NCBI GenBank assembly: GCA_027605045.1
Contig: JAQFWX010000108.1
Location: forward strand, 1-64,000
Direction of reading: 5' to 3'
Length of the DNA stretch: 64,000 nucleotides
Source of the DNA: Phallus indusiatus
Taxonomy: Eukaryota > Basidiomycota > Agaricomycetes > Phallales > Phallaceae
How positions within the stretch are numbered: the stretch's first letter is position 1; the number at the start of each line of letters is the position of its first letter. The notes under the pieces are model-generated. The model was not told the origin of the DNA, did no database searches, and was given only the letters and a program-made list of their open reading frames with translations. Shown piece by piece: positions 46,911 through 58,728 of this stretch. A program made the translations under genes and the position numbers.

Positions 46911-49336
46911 ATGTCCTCACCTCCGGCACAAAATAAAACTGATTCGAAAAAATTTCCAGTGGTTATCGACGGTGAAACAGAATATGTGGATGAGTTATCT
47001 GAATTTGGTGGTCCAGAAGGGAGGAAGGAATTGGAGAAGAAGCTGTGCGTTGTTACTGCCAGAGGATTAAGATCAATTCAGGTTTGACAGCTTACACTTT
47101 ATATTTCAGGTTATGGAAACTCGACCTCCGTATGAGTATATTAATCTTAATATACGTCTTGAACTATGTATGTTCCTGAATTTACACAATTTTATATTAT
47201 TCCTAAAACCTACTTTCCATTTCAGATAGACCGTAATAATGCTAGGTGAGATACACTAATGATCACAATGCCTTTATTCACTTTTTTTAGTGCGGCTCGT
47301 CTTAAAGGGTTTGAGGAAGACTTACATCTGCATGGAACTCAGTTTGCAACATTACTATCTATTTTATATGTCGGGTATGAACCACTTTTAAATGTTTGAA
47401 AAGCGAGCTAATTCTTTTCTTATATGTAAATAAATTTAGCTATATCATAATGCAAATACCATCGTGCGTCATGATATTTCCAATGGTCACATGCGAAGTT
47501 TCTTATACCGGTATAGAAACATGCTTCTCAATTGGCTAGGGAAACCGAGTTTATACCTTCCCGTCTGCATGATGATTTGGGGTACTTTATCAATCCTCAC
47601 CGGTAAGAATTATTCTGAACACAATATCTTATCTAATTTTTTTGCAGGGATCACGAAAGAGTGTGCCCTACTGACTTTGTTTTACAAGTATATTACTTGA
47701 CCTTTTTTTTAAGCTTTACAGGTGCCCTCCTAACCCGTTTCTTCCTAGGATTGTGAGCTTTGGGCTTTCTATCTTTGATATAACATCATGAAATATTTTC
47801 TTTTTAATTAGCGTTGAAGCTGCCTTCTTTCCGGGTATGCATTCGCTTTTAATATCCACATATAATCTGGTCTGACTTCAAACCAGGAGCTTTATTCTTG
47901 TTGTCCAAGTGGTACACTAGAAAGGAATTAGGTCTTCGGACCGCGATTTTATATTGTGGTAATCTCATGTCCAATGCATTCGGCGGCCTATTAGCCGCTG
48001 GAATATTAAGTGGTATGGACGGAAAACTTGGTCAAGCTGGTTGGAGGTGCGTACATTGATTTATGAATTGTTTTTTCATCTTGTGAATACGTATATTCTG
48101 TCAGATGGCTGTTTTTCGTAAGTCATCACCAATTGATTACAAACATTTTGTTTTGACAAATTGAAGATTGAAGGAGCATTGACGGTAAAATTCGCTTGTC
48201 ACGCAAATGAAATATTCAAGGCTCATACTTAAATCCCATCTTTCATCAGGTATTCGTAGCCATTTGTGCTATCTTCATTTTACCAGACTTTCCTGCGACA
48301 ACTCGCTGGCTTTCTCCCGTAGAACGAAGACTTGCAATGTTGAGAATGTCAGAAGATGTCGGAGAAGCCGATGAGGAAGAGTCAAAAGAAGAACATAACC
48401 AATTTACGGGGTTGAAACTTGCAATTTCAGATTGGAAAGTGTGGTGGCTGGCATTCGCAGTCCTGTCCCAGGTTTTGAGTCTCTCTTTCAACGCATATTT
48501 TCCCAGTTGAGAATTTTTCTCATTTTGTTGAATGAAACTGATTTATGAAATTGATTGCTTCGTATAGCTTTAGCCGCTACTTTGGGATTCGAATCAACCA
48601 CCGTAACTCTCCTATTAACAGCCCCACCTTGGTTTTTCGCTACATTCCTTTCTTTCGTGAACGCGCGTCACGCAGACATTACAGGCGAACGATTTTGGCA
48701 CATTTCAGGGCCTATTTTACTCGGAATTGTAGGCTTCGTTATATCACTTTCGACAATGAACACCGCCGCCCGTTATATAGCTCTGTCAGTCTTCTATTAC
48801 CAGACTTAGTGTCATCGCTTATGTATTCATTTCCCCAGATTCCTGGAGGCTCAATCTTATGCTGGGTTTGTGGTTCTATATGCATGGCAAAGCAACTCGC
48901 TTCCTCGACCTCCTGCCAAACGAGCCGTCGGTTAGTCTACTTTTCCCCTTTTTTACGTGACGACATCGGTTTCTTATATTTGGATAGCCCTTGCATTAAT
49001 TAACGCATGGAGTCAACTAGGCAATGTTGCCGGGTCGTAAGTCACTCTCATAATAATTCTCAATTCAATAGGAACCTCAAATCACTCCAAAGATACATCT
49101 GGGCTACTTCATGGGGTCCGACGTATCGAAAATCCTATGGGATTTGCGTTGCTGTGAGAATCGAAATTTCTTTAGAGCTAATGAAGCTTTTCTTTCTAAT
49201 TATACATACATAGACCGCTGGGCTTACAGTCACCATGTGCTATGTTTTCCGACAACATTTGATTTCACTAAACAAAGAGATAGAACGGAAAGAGGCGGTC
49301 ACTGGAAGGAGAATCAAATTCAGATATCTTTATTAG
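46911..49336 (+). CDS. MFS transporter, allantoate permease (Dal5/Tna1) family
   Basis: Around ten exons encode about 480-500 aa with twelve predicted membrane helices. The start is MSSPPAQNKTDSKKFP. TM1 carries the anion:cation symporter signature (ILIYVLNYIDRNNASAARL). Further family blocks are YVGYIIMQIPSNMLLN, GFVEAAFFPGALFLLSKWYT, RTAILYCGNLMSNAFGGLLA and GWRWLFFIEG. The central loop is acidic. The second half contains ATLGFESTTVTLLLTAPPW and ALINAWSQLGNVAGSYIW. The tail is cytoplasmic (LISLNKEIERKEAVTGRR). These proteins import organic anions such as allantoate, nicotinate, pantothenate or biotin precursors at the plasma membrane; the substrate cannot be told from sequence. The last splice junction (near 49157-49225) is approximate. 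Confidence 0.87.
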
Positions 49337-49379
49337 TTATATAATATCTTTTCAGGAGAGGAGATATTTGATTGTATAC

Positions 49380-50375
49380 CTATCCATATAATGTTTGATC
49401 ATTTGGTGTTCCGAAGAGACCTTGTTTCCAGCTTTGAGGGTATTTCCAATCTATGAGAGAGGAAAAAACACGGTCAAGCGTGAAAGCTAATCTAGATTGT
49501 ATCCACAAACCTTCAGCTTGTCGTTCAACTGATAGAACTTTGGCTACGAAGCTAGCAACGAAACGGGCGTCTTCACGATTATCCCCCTCCATTCCCATCC
49601 ATATTAAGAACCCCGCGTCTAGTTCGTCTGATATAGCAGATATAAATCTTTTCGTTAAACCTCCGTTGGGGAGACGTAAAGTTTGATCATTAGGTGAGCG
49701 GGTTGTGTACTGCGGAAATAAAGTAGCTAGTTTGGCGAGAGGTGGGTTTGGGGTGTTGCGGCTTGGAGCTTTGGGTGGTATGAAATGAAACAGTGGAATG
49801 CTAAGTAAAAACAAGGTGACGATGAACACATTGGCAAAATATAACACACAACATTAACGTACTTCAATTGAGCATCTGTACGATATGTTGAGTCGATTGC
49901 ACTTACGAATAAAACTGATTTAAAAGCGAATTCGTTGATGAATTTGATTATTGCAAACACGAAGGCATCCTTTTGTGTCTAAAAAGAAGCCAAATCAAAA
50001 TTCCGAAGTAAGTTATTAAAATGATAAGATGACTAACCTTTAAAACCGGTGAGCGTTGCTGTATGACAACAAAGTCATACTTCTCACTTCCAAACAGCTC
50101 GATGGGCGTCGTCACTCCAGGTTCGCCATTTTCTCGAGCACCAACGACCGGGATGTGATATCGTGGATCAAAGACTGCAATTCGAGATAATGAGAAAGTG
50201 GCGATTAGAATATCAGCTGCAAGTTGTGGTACATTGGCAGCAGACACGATGGGCTAAGATCCTAGATGGTTAAGTCAAGTAGCATGCTTAGGAGAAGACT
50301 AACCAGAACGAGAACTTTGTTTTTCAGTGTCAATGGGTTGAAGTTTGGTAAATCAAACGATAAGAGTGAAGACAT
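49380..50375 (-). CDS. PSMG2: Proteasome assembly chaperone 2 (PSMG2/Add66)
   Basis: Four to five exons encode about 280 aa starting MSSLLSFDLPNFNPLTLK. The PAC2 fold is visible as PIVSAANVPQLAADILIATF, YHIPVVGARENG, DFVVIQQRSPVLK and KSVLFVSAIDSTYRTDAQL. The C-terminal part has RLPNGGLTKRFISAI and the hallmark end WKYPQSWKQGLFGT, comparable to WKIPSSWRLLFGS of human PSMG2. With PAC1 it guides alpha-ring formation of the 20S proteasome. The gene converges with the MFS transporter, only about 43 bp between stop codons. Confidence 0.87.
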
Positions 50376-50710
50376 GTGTAATTTATGGTAATGGTACGCG
50401 TCGACACTATTGATGAACGGGAGGAAATTTTGCTTAGTAATATGATGCTCTTAGCGCGAGACTCCCGCACAGATTTGGCCAAACAACTTATAACATTTGT
50501 TCATGAGGTCATATCCATTCTTATATATGTCCTCTTTCTCGTCTATACGAGAAGAAAATAAGCATTCGTGAGAAATATAACATCAAATATATATGGCTTT
50601 TATATATGTCCGTCAGTCCGTAATTTGTAACATATTAATGACAGATAGATAAATAATATAGTATCCAACGCAACGCATACGCATATCTACATCTTAGCTT
50701 TGCGACCGTC
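50376..50710. other. Short intergenic region
   Basis: 335 bp between the PSMG2 start and the stop of the GPI-protein gene; PSMG2 promoter and 3' UTR of the upstream gene. No gene is seen. Confidence 0.5.
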
Positions 50711-51841
50711 TCAAACAACGAGTGTGTATAGACCTGCAAATAGAGCTATAGAAGTGGAAGCGAATGCACCCGCCAAGATTGCAGTAGCACCGTTAGTAGT
50801 GTTGTTGCCGCTACCGCTAGAAATCAAGTGAGGAGGTAGGGTGCCTGTAGGCGCAGCAGTACCGGTTCCTTCGACAACGTCAGTGGGAGATGGTGAACCT
50901 AAATAAAGAAGGAACGCATGAGATCCAACAAAGGCCTTTGTTTTGCTTGTGGGAAGGAGAAGATGATTACGTACTCAAAAAATTACTTCCACATTGGCTG
51001 GCCACGGTGCTCTGGAATTGAGAATTACTGCCGATGGAAGGATCATTTTGTGCCACGATGCTTAGGGCTGCTCTGCTGCAGTCTGTGCATAGGAGGCCCG
51101 AGGGTAGGGAACCGTTGGTCGCTTGACCTGTGACTTGAGCGATTGTGCTCGTTGCTGACGACAAGGTCAAGGGAGAACCTTGTATGTCTTGGAATCCAAG
51201 CAATAAATTCGAGGCACACAATGTATCGTTGGAAGGTCTAAAATAGAAAGAATTAGGGTTTTTGTTCTCTTGCAATCCCACGATGTGTAATAATAACTCA
51301 CGTCTTTAGACACAAAATCTGGCGAAGGGAGGGATATATCTGAGGGAGGTCTTGAACAACCGACGTCAAACTACCACCTCCAGCGGCGGCGAGGTCAGAT
51401 TGACAGCCTGATGTTAAGTTGGCGGCAATGGCGGTAAGGGTGGCGTTGCTGCAAGGGGCGGCGGCACAAATACCCTCCAGGAATGTATTAATAGTAGGAA
51501 CTACGCTCGTGTTGGCCTGTTGGGACGTGAGAACAGCTGCGATGAGAGTCTTGGTATTCAAGCAAGCACTGGCGTCCGGATTGCCTGCTATGCCGATGAC
51601 TGCATTTTGACACTGGCTGTATTATAGAAGGTGGTTAGAGAGAAGGTAAAAAATGTAGGCAAATTTGAAAGTACTTTGAAAGGCTGCACAACAGAAAATA
51701 AGCCTTCGTTGACTTTTGATTTTAGTTGAACACAAAGACTCACCTAATACTAATAGCGCGATTGGACAATGCGAGAGCTTGTGTCGTTCCAACGCCAGCG
51801 AGGAATCCAGCGACAGTCGTTACGAATGGTGAGACTTTCAT
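50711..51841 (-). CDS. Secreted Cys-containing GPI-anchored protein, function unknown
   Basis: Four or five exons encode about 270 aa. The N-terminus is a signal peptide (MKVSPFVTTVAGFLAGVGTT, cleavage after about QALA). The body has regularly spaced Cys residues in two similar halves (NPDASACLNTKTLIAA, GICAAAPCSNATLTAIA, and DTLCASNLLLGFQDIQG, LLCTDCSRAALSIVA), suggesting an internal duplication. The C-terminus is Thr/Pro-rich, then GSGNNTTNGATAILAG and a hydrophobic end (STSIALFAGLYTLVV), the arrangement of a GPI-attachment signal. Paralogous Cys-patterned cell-surface proteins are common in basidiomycetes. No enzymatic motif is present, so a structural or adhesive wall role is only a guess. 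Confidence 0.78.
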
Positions 51842-52218
51842 AGTTTTAGAAGACGGCAGAAAAGTGAAGGGATAACAAGGGTGAGAGAAGAAAGAAAGAA
51901 AAAATTAAGGTTGGAGCGTTTTGATTTTAAGCCATAAAAGGTCGACCTTTAAGAGGTGGCCGAAGCTTCCGGTAAAACGCTCCGCAGCTTACACCAAGCC
52001 TGTGCAGTCCAGGTGGCAACGGCGAATTGACAAAACAGACCTCAAATGTTCTGATCGATCTGCCTAATTACGGTGCCTTGGGATATTTTGCAGCCATTGC
52101 AATGTCTTGCGCGGCGAGCCCTGGACAGCTGTCTTGGAATGTCTTGGGGTTGAGGTCCGAGACAAATATCCCCTTACGTAAGTCATTTATTTGCTTCCGT
52201 GATTTATCCTCAACGCTG
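51842..52218. other. Divergent promoter region, GPI protein / QRI7
   Basis: 377 bp between the two start codons. The GPI gene side is rich in GA repeats (its 5' UTR). Codons upstream of 52219 stay open in the QRI7 frame back to 52027, but the ATG at 52219 gives the better mitochondrial presequence. Confidence 0.45.
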
Positions 52219-53813
52219 ATGCTCAATCTCTTCCAGCCAATACGGCCACACATTCGGACAGCTTTTCGTCGTCATTGTCGACTATTTACGGTTCTCGCCC
52301 TAGAATCCAGCGCTGATGATACTTGCGTTGCTATCGTTAATTCCAATCGCCAAATTCTATCCAATATTGTCGTAAAACAGCATAATGTGCTCGTCCCCTT
52401 TTTTTTCTCCTTTTGTCTTTCACCCCTTCCTGTGCAGTTTATGTCCGCTCATAAATATCAAGCTGACGTATGATTATTGTGCAGACACGAGAAATTTGGA
52501 GGCATTTATGTTTATGAGGCTATTGCATCCCATCAGGTGGAGTGGCTTTCAAAGATTTTTGCTACCGTCATTGATCTGTGGAGTTGACTCAATTTCAAGA
52601 AACATTTGGTGAATCTTCCGTTGCAATGGCATGTGCGGTGCTATTTATGTCAAATTTTTGTTTATAGCCAGGCGCCATTTTTCAAGCTTTGTCAGACGCT
52701 AAGCTGGAAATATCAGAAATAGATGGCATCGCATTCACCCGAGGTCCAGGTTCAATTGCTTTAATCTCGCATTTCTTTGATTACATTGATTTAAATTTGT
52801 TACTAGGAATGAAAGCCTGTCTAAGTATCTGCGCGAATGCTGGAAAAAGCATAGCGGCAGCCTTGAAAAAACCAGTAGTGGGCGTTCATCATATGGTACG
52901 GTAGCTTCAATTAAAACCAGTGTTTCCGGCCGTAATTATAATTCTGATTAACGGGCATTTGAATAAAGCAAGCCCACGCCTTAACCCCATTCTTGGCTCT
53001 TCCGGCCGAACAACACCCCAAATATCCATTCCTCACTTTACTCGTCTCTGGCGGACACACACTTCTCCTCTTAGCACTTTCTCCAAACCATTTTAAAATA
53101 CTCGCAACAACATGCGATAGCTCTATAGGTAATGCTTACGACAAAGTTTCGCGACTATTGGGCATCGAGTGGGGGTCTCACGGCCCTGGCGCTGCGCTAG
53201 AGAAATTTTGCGCCGAACATCCCGTCCCGCCGACAGACCTTTCTTCTCTCGCCGAAATAAAAGCGTCTATTCCGAATCGCGGACAGCTTATGTTTTCATA
53301 TGCTGGGATATATTCCGCTTTTCAACGTCATATAGAAGGGCTTCTACCGGACAATTTGACACACGAGAAAAAAGTCCAAATTGCGTGGGCTTTTCAACAT
53401 CATGCCGCGAAGCAGCTTGAAGAAAAGCTTCTATTGGGATTGAAGTGGTGCGATAGTCACAACTATGAGATTCGTGATATTGTCGTTAGTGGAGGAGTTG
53501 CCAGTAATTTGTATCTCAGAAAAAGGTGTGGGTCCGGACAATAGCTGGCTCTTTGCATTTGATTTTAAAATAGCTTTTAGGTTGAATATGGCTGTAATAG
53601 ACGCCGGGAGAACTGGAATTTCATTTGCATTTCCACCCGTCGCGTTATGCACAGGTGCGTATGCAGGAGTTGGCGTTTCGCTAATACTAATATGGTGCAG
53701 ATAATGCCGCTATGATAGCCTGGGCATCCATGGATCGTTTCCTCCGAAATGACCACGATCCATACGATATTGACTTACGGCATGAATGGAACATCGAGGA
53801 TCTGAATGCGTGA
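52219..53813 (+). CDS. QRI7: Mitochondrial tRNA threonylcarbamoyladenosine transferase (Qri7/OSGEPL1)
   Basis: This gene encodes the Kae1/TsaD-family enzyme that makes t6A37 in mitochondrial tRNAs. The start MLNLFQPIRPHIRTAFRRHC is a basic, amphipathic targeting peptide. Motifs are LALESSADDTCVAIV (nucleotide-binding ASKHA entry), EKFGGIYVYEAIASHQ, IDGIAFTRGPG, VVGVHHM joined to QAHAL (metal-binding His pair), FLTLLVSGGHTLL, CDSSIGNAYDKVSRLLGI and RDIVVSGGVASNLYLR. The end is DNAAMIAWASMDRF and IEDLNA. About seven exons are needed. The join between VVKQ and HEKFGG has no clean GT donor; a GC donor within CAGCAT or just after would keep the frame. The following intron after PLQWH is short (35 nt). 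Confidence 0.9.
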
Positions 53814-54934
53814 TTCGCAGATGGTCATTTTACACTATTATTAAATCCTGACATCACCTTGCGATCAAAGTATACCGTATATCTTTCCTGTGTAATCGAT
53901 TGTGTGGCGACAATATATCAAGCCTAAGCAGGCCATTGGGTACCTCAGCGATTTTTCGTAAGCTCGATGGTTTTTCATTGGATGAATATATATGATATAT
54001 CTTGAGCCTCGTATTACGCTGGGACTCGCGCAATAAACCCTAATCACATCGCTTCAAACCAGTAACATAGGCTTGCCAGAATAAACTATTCAAACGTGTC
54101 TTCCCAAACAACTTACCTAGAATGAGTCCCACACTATTTTCTAAAGGTGTGCGTAAAGCGTTTCTTCTTGGTGGATTGAATCCTACGTTGCCTATTTATC
54201 CTACTGTGTACTATGCCTGTAAATCCTTTTATAACCAGTTTATAGCGCAAGACCCTCGGTTTTGAAAATAATTAGACCGGCAGGACATGGCTGATTCTTG
54301 CCAAACCTGGCAATACGAAGCTCAACCAAAACAAAACAAGACAAAACGATGTACCTTTAGTCCACCTAGAAGTCGCTGTCAGGGTCTAAAAATGTAAGAT
54401 GACTCATACAGTCACGGTAGTGACCTTCGCAACGCGGTAAGCACTCAACATACTCAACCTTGAACCCATCCCCTTCATTCATAATTTATGGGCTCAATAG
54501 AAGGTGAGCCTGCCGCAAGTACTCCTGAGTATTTTTATATTTTGGATACTTAATGACGTCTCTGAACCACCTTTTCAAAGATCTTATCTTTATCTATTTC
54601 CTAGCCCTAAATGAAAATAGTCTTTTTATTGTCCCGAAGTCATACCATTAAGGCTACGCGCGCACAATAAAAAATGCTAATTCCAATGTAATGGTGTGGA
54701 CAACGTGAAAATGTTCAATAGCAGGTACAGTGTGGACAACCGCTGAGGCGCTCCTGGACCATGGACTACAGTTCATACTTGTCCATAATGTCGAGGTCAT
54801 ATATATATGTGGGCCTCAACTCAAGGAGAAACATCAACGAACCAACCTCCCACCCCCCGCTTTCTGCAAACCTCTCATTACAACCTTTTTCTTTTTCCAA
54901 TTCAAATCGAATTTGAACTAAATCAAATAACAAT
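53814..54934. other. Intergenic, with one 47-codon ORF
   Basis: About 1.1 kb. A small frame at 54122-54265 (+), starting MSPTLFSKGVRKAFLLGG, has protein-like composition but no recognisable family. The promoter of the next gene lies at the right end, with a TATATATA run near 54800. Confidence 0.4.
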
Positions 54935-57336
54935 ATGCCTGCATTCCTTGGTAAACTTTTCAACCTCAGTAACAGATCTAATACATCCCTCTCTACTTCG
55001 AACAATTTCTCCTACCCTTCCAACCCTCCTTTGCCTCGATCTAATACTCTTCCGGTTCCTGTCTCCACTCCGGGCGCGCGAGACTCTCTCCCGCCTTATC
55101 CCTTTAATGAGCTCCCCAGTATTGGCTCGTGGCCTCGGAGTCGGCGTAACCGCGACGACGCACATGTCCGCGAAAGTGGTTAGTGATGACTTCTTTATTT
55201 TTTTTTGCGGATGTAATAATTCAATAACATCATTCCCCATTTGATTATAGTTGAGAATCCTTTCTCGGACGCGAATAGGGCGAGTATGACCTCAATGCTT
55301 CGTAGAAGCAGATCGTATGCTTCGTAAGTTAGAACATTTTGTTTTGAGAGGTATTGTCCTGACAGATTGTTGATAGTTTCTCAACAACAAACAATATGCC
55401 AGGTTTACGATCTCGCGACGAGGCAGCCAAAGAGAAAGACGAGAGTTTCTCGGGTGAAAAACCACCCAGAAGACGGGCGATGTCTACAACAACACGCCCT
55501 GATCCATCTCAGCTCTTTTTAACTCGGCCTCTTAAATCGCGGACTGAACCACAACCCCTTTCATCAGCTCAGACAAAGGAGAGTAACGGCGTGAACCCTG
55601 TGCCGAATGAATCAAAGAAAGAAGACAAAGGAAAGGGTAGGGCCACACACGCTTGCACACCGACTCGGACTCGTCGCATTGAAGAATACCCAGACGAAAA
55701 GGCCGATTCTGAGGATGACCTCTATGGAGATTATTACTATTCCGCGTTTGAAAAAGAACGCGAGTCTATTACGGAACTTAAAAAGAAGAATGTCGGTGTC
55801 ACTCGGGTAAGTCACCAACGGATTTTTTCCTTTTCAAAATTTTGCTGACGGTACGTTGTTCATTTACAGGAACCTACAAAGGAAAAGGTTTCTGAGCCAA
55901 TCACACCATCCAAACGTGATAGCATTAGTAAACCTCCATTATGGCACGATACCGTGAATTCGGTTATTAGACCTCCTAACACGGAAGAACTCAAAAGCAA
56001 ATTTTCACCTACGGCAGTTCACGACGACGAGGAAATTTCCAGAGCGTTGCAGTTTTACGAGCAGTATGGGTACTACTGTAGCAGTGGTGCCGGCGCACGA
56101 GGACCTACTACTAATGCGACAAGTCCCTCGAGCAACGTGCTCCCTGTCCCAGCTCCAGTTTCAGCTCCAGTTCCAGCTCTAGCTCCATTTTCAGACAAGA
56201 CCATCGCACCTGGACCTGGCACTGAGACGTGCCCCGTGTCTCCGGTCTCTTCTACTACGACAACTTCGGACTATCACGTCGAGGCAAGAATTCCTGGAGC
56301 GTATCCCAGCAGCTCAGTTACTAGAACGTCGTCGACAGTTTCTCGAAAGTCCGCGAGAGCATCGCAAGTCGCGTCTTTCTTCCCTACATCAACTGTTCCT
56401 ACTAAACCCGTCGAACCAACACCGATATCAAAGATCGATCCAACATCCGAGCAACCCAAAACCCCTCTTCCTGCAGTCAACTCCAATGTACCCCCTAGTA
56501 CTCCAGAGAACAAGACGTATTACACGTCATTCCGCTCTTCTAGGTCGACAAATCGTAAGGCGTCGGCTTCGTCTCCAGCTTTTGAATACGGTACTTCAAC
56601 CGGCGGTTACGATGACTCTCCTAGTTTTGTACCCGGTCCTATGCGCTCTTCTAGGTCAAATAGGTCAAACCGTAACGCGTCCGCTTCGTCTCCAATTGTT
56701 GAATACGGTCCTACTTCAACCGGCGGATACACTGATTCTCCGAGTCTTATGACCAGTCCCATTCGCTCTTCTAGGTCAACTAGATCAACAAACCGTGACG
56801 CGGCGTCCCTTTCGTCTCCCATTATTGAACACGGTGCTACTTCAACTGGTGGATACACTGATTCTCCAAGTTTCGTATCCAGTCCTATGTCAAGCTCGAG
56901 TTATTTCTCCAGTTCCAGCGTTTCTTCCGCCAAAATCAGAGCATATGATCAACGGAATTTACGCTCCCGTCCTAGTAATAGGGATCTAAGATCACCTTCT
57001 TCGACTATGGATTATAGATCTTCTATAGAACCCGATGCAAGAACTTGGTACTATCCCGCCTCGGGAACCTACGAAACTCCCTCAGGCTATGAACATTACG
57101 GAACCTACTGGCCCGTTCCACCTGTCCCACCACCGTTCTCGGAACATAGAACCCGCTGTCCTCTTGATAGAATGAACGAGTTACCGTTCGTGGTATATCC
57201 AGAAGCAGGATATTCCGTCTATCTCATCGAAGAGTGTGAGAATTACTATTATTTGACGTTCGAGAATGTATATGGGTATCGGTATTATCGTGTCGTGCTG
57301 AGATCTATGGCACAATATATGGGGTATATCATGTAA
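54935..57336 (+). CDS. Low-complexity Ser/Pro-rich protein with three internal 36-39 aa repeats
   Basis: Four exons (first 54935 to about 55178, last about 55870-57336) encode roughly 720 aa. The start is MPAFLGKLFNLSNRSN. Most of the protein is predicted disordered: Ser, Pro, Thr and charged tracts (KEDKGKGRATHACTPT, EKADSEDDLYGDYYYSAFEK). Near the middle of the last exon a repeat unit beginning RSSRS and containing SPxxEYG...STGGYxDSPS occurs three times (about 56530-56890). The C-terminal 110 residues are Tyr-rich and more conserved-looking (WYYPASGTYETPSGYE, LPFVVYPEAGYSVYLIEECE, YYYLTFENVYGYRYYRVVL) and may form a small fold. No domain is recognised; a scaffold role at the cell cortex or septum would be speculation. 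Confidence 0.75.
56530..56893 (+). repeat. Three coding tandem repeats of about 110-117 bp
   Basis: Each unit encodes RSSRS(T/N)..NR.A.ASSP..E(Y/H)G.TSTGGY(T/D)DSPS followed by a variable P(M/I). The unit boundaries begin at about 56533, 56644 and 56764. The units differ at synonymous and replacement sites, so the expansion is not very recent. Confidence 0.8.
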
Positions 57337-58728
57337 TGTGTGTCATGCAGCCTGATGGGCTTGACTTGTACTGGTAGTACGGTAGTATTGGTTATGTAGA
57401 CTGCCTATTTCGACATCGACTCGATCACTACTTAGCATATATGTAGTTATATTTTATATTACACTCTAAAATCTAATGAATAACACTTTTGCATTATATT
57501 TCAGATCGAGTTTATTAGCTGTGCATTTATGTATCGTCCACTACTCCGGATAAAAATTTATGTTGCGGTGGCAATATGACGGTGGCAGTCGGCTTGTGCT
57601 ATTCCTTCATTCATCAGTCAATATCCCTATGAAGTGAACGCGAATGCAATCATATTTACTACATAATTTAGAATATTGTTTATTGAAGTCTGTCTCTACC
57701 GTGTATCATGAAAATCGGTGTGTTCTATTAAAATAGTGCAAGTAATCTAAACGCGTATATTTTCTAACGTAACGTATAATGAAAAAAAAAATGAACCGAA
57801 AACGAGAAAAAGAAACCAAGAGGAAAAGATTTTTGCATTAGGTATATGTATTCATCATCGACATTCGTAAACTAAATATAGTGACAGAGAGAAATCAGAG
57901 AAACTTCATTACCAATAATATGTTCAAGTGGTTTGAAGGAGAGAGAAAAGAGGTATTATTATGTATATCCAATTGTTTAGAAAAAAAAAAACGAAAGAAA
58001 AATAAAATAAAAACAAAAGATGATAAATTGAATTGAAGCCCCACAACGCAATGATCACCAGAAAAAGAAAGAAGAAAAACAAATCATGCGGGATGATACC
58101 TGCTGATACAGACATATCTGTTATGTATATATGTACTGATGTATATCCAAATTGCAAAAGACTTCCACAAAAAGGAATGTGGTGCGATCAGCAGCAAAAT
58201 CAAATATACTTCTTGAGGAGCACATCCACATAAAAGTGATATAAGTATCCGGGGCTCAAAAAAGAAAAAAAAAGCTCGAAAAAGGAAAACCGAAACAAGC
58301 TAAGTAGTAAGTCGGGGAAGCGGACCGGAGCCGGAGCCAAAGCCGGAGCCAGGGCCAGAGCTGGGAGGGCATGGAGTACTACGAGATTTGCAGTCATGGT
58401 ACAGATGATATTGATATCAATTCATCGAGGAGATACGGAGAAAAAATAAGTTCGTGAGACGAAGGAATAAGGAGAAAAAAAAAGGAAGTAAAAAGAAGAG
58501 AGAAAAGAACAGGGGAGAAAAAAGGGGAATATTTCGTTCGGAGACTTTTTTTGGTGTTTTTGTGAGACGAAGTTTTGGTCGATCTGGCGGAACGAGAGCG
58601 AGAGCGAGAACGAAAGGAGCAGGGAAGCAGGGAAACAGGAGGCAGGTATTGACACAACTAAAAACACTCGAAAAAAAGAGAAACGATAAGGGGGGGTCGT
58701 CCAGAGTTTTTCTTTTACTTTTTTTCAC
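57337..58728. other. Intergenic between convergent genes, low-complexity
   Basis: About 1.4 kb with several A-rich and GA-rich tracts (57779-57840, 57980-58020, 58255-58290, 58450-58530) and a short GCCGGAGCC repeat near 58320-58360. Overlapping open frames on both strands near 58200-58730 are products of this composition and look non-coding. Confidence 0.5.

Noticed and set aside
58200..58728. Several overlapping open frames on both strands
   Set aside because: They are caused by A/G-rich low-complexity sequence and lack splice context or conserved features.
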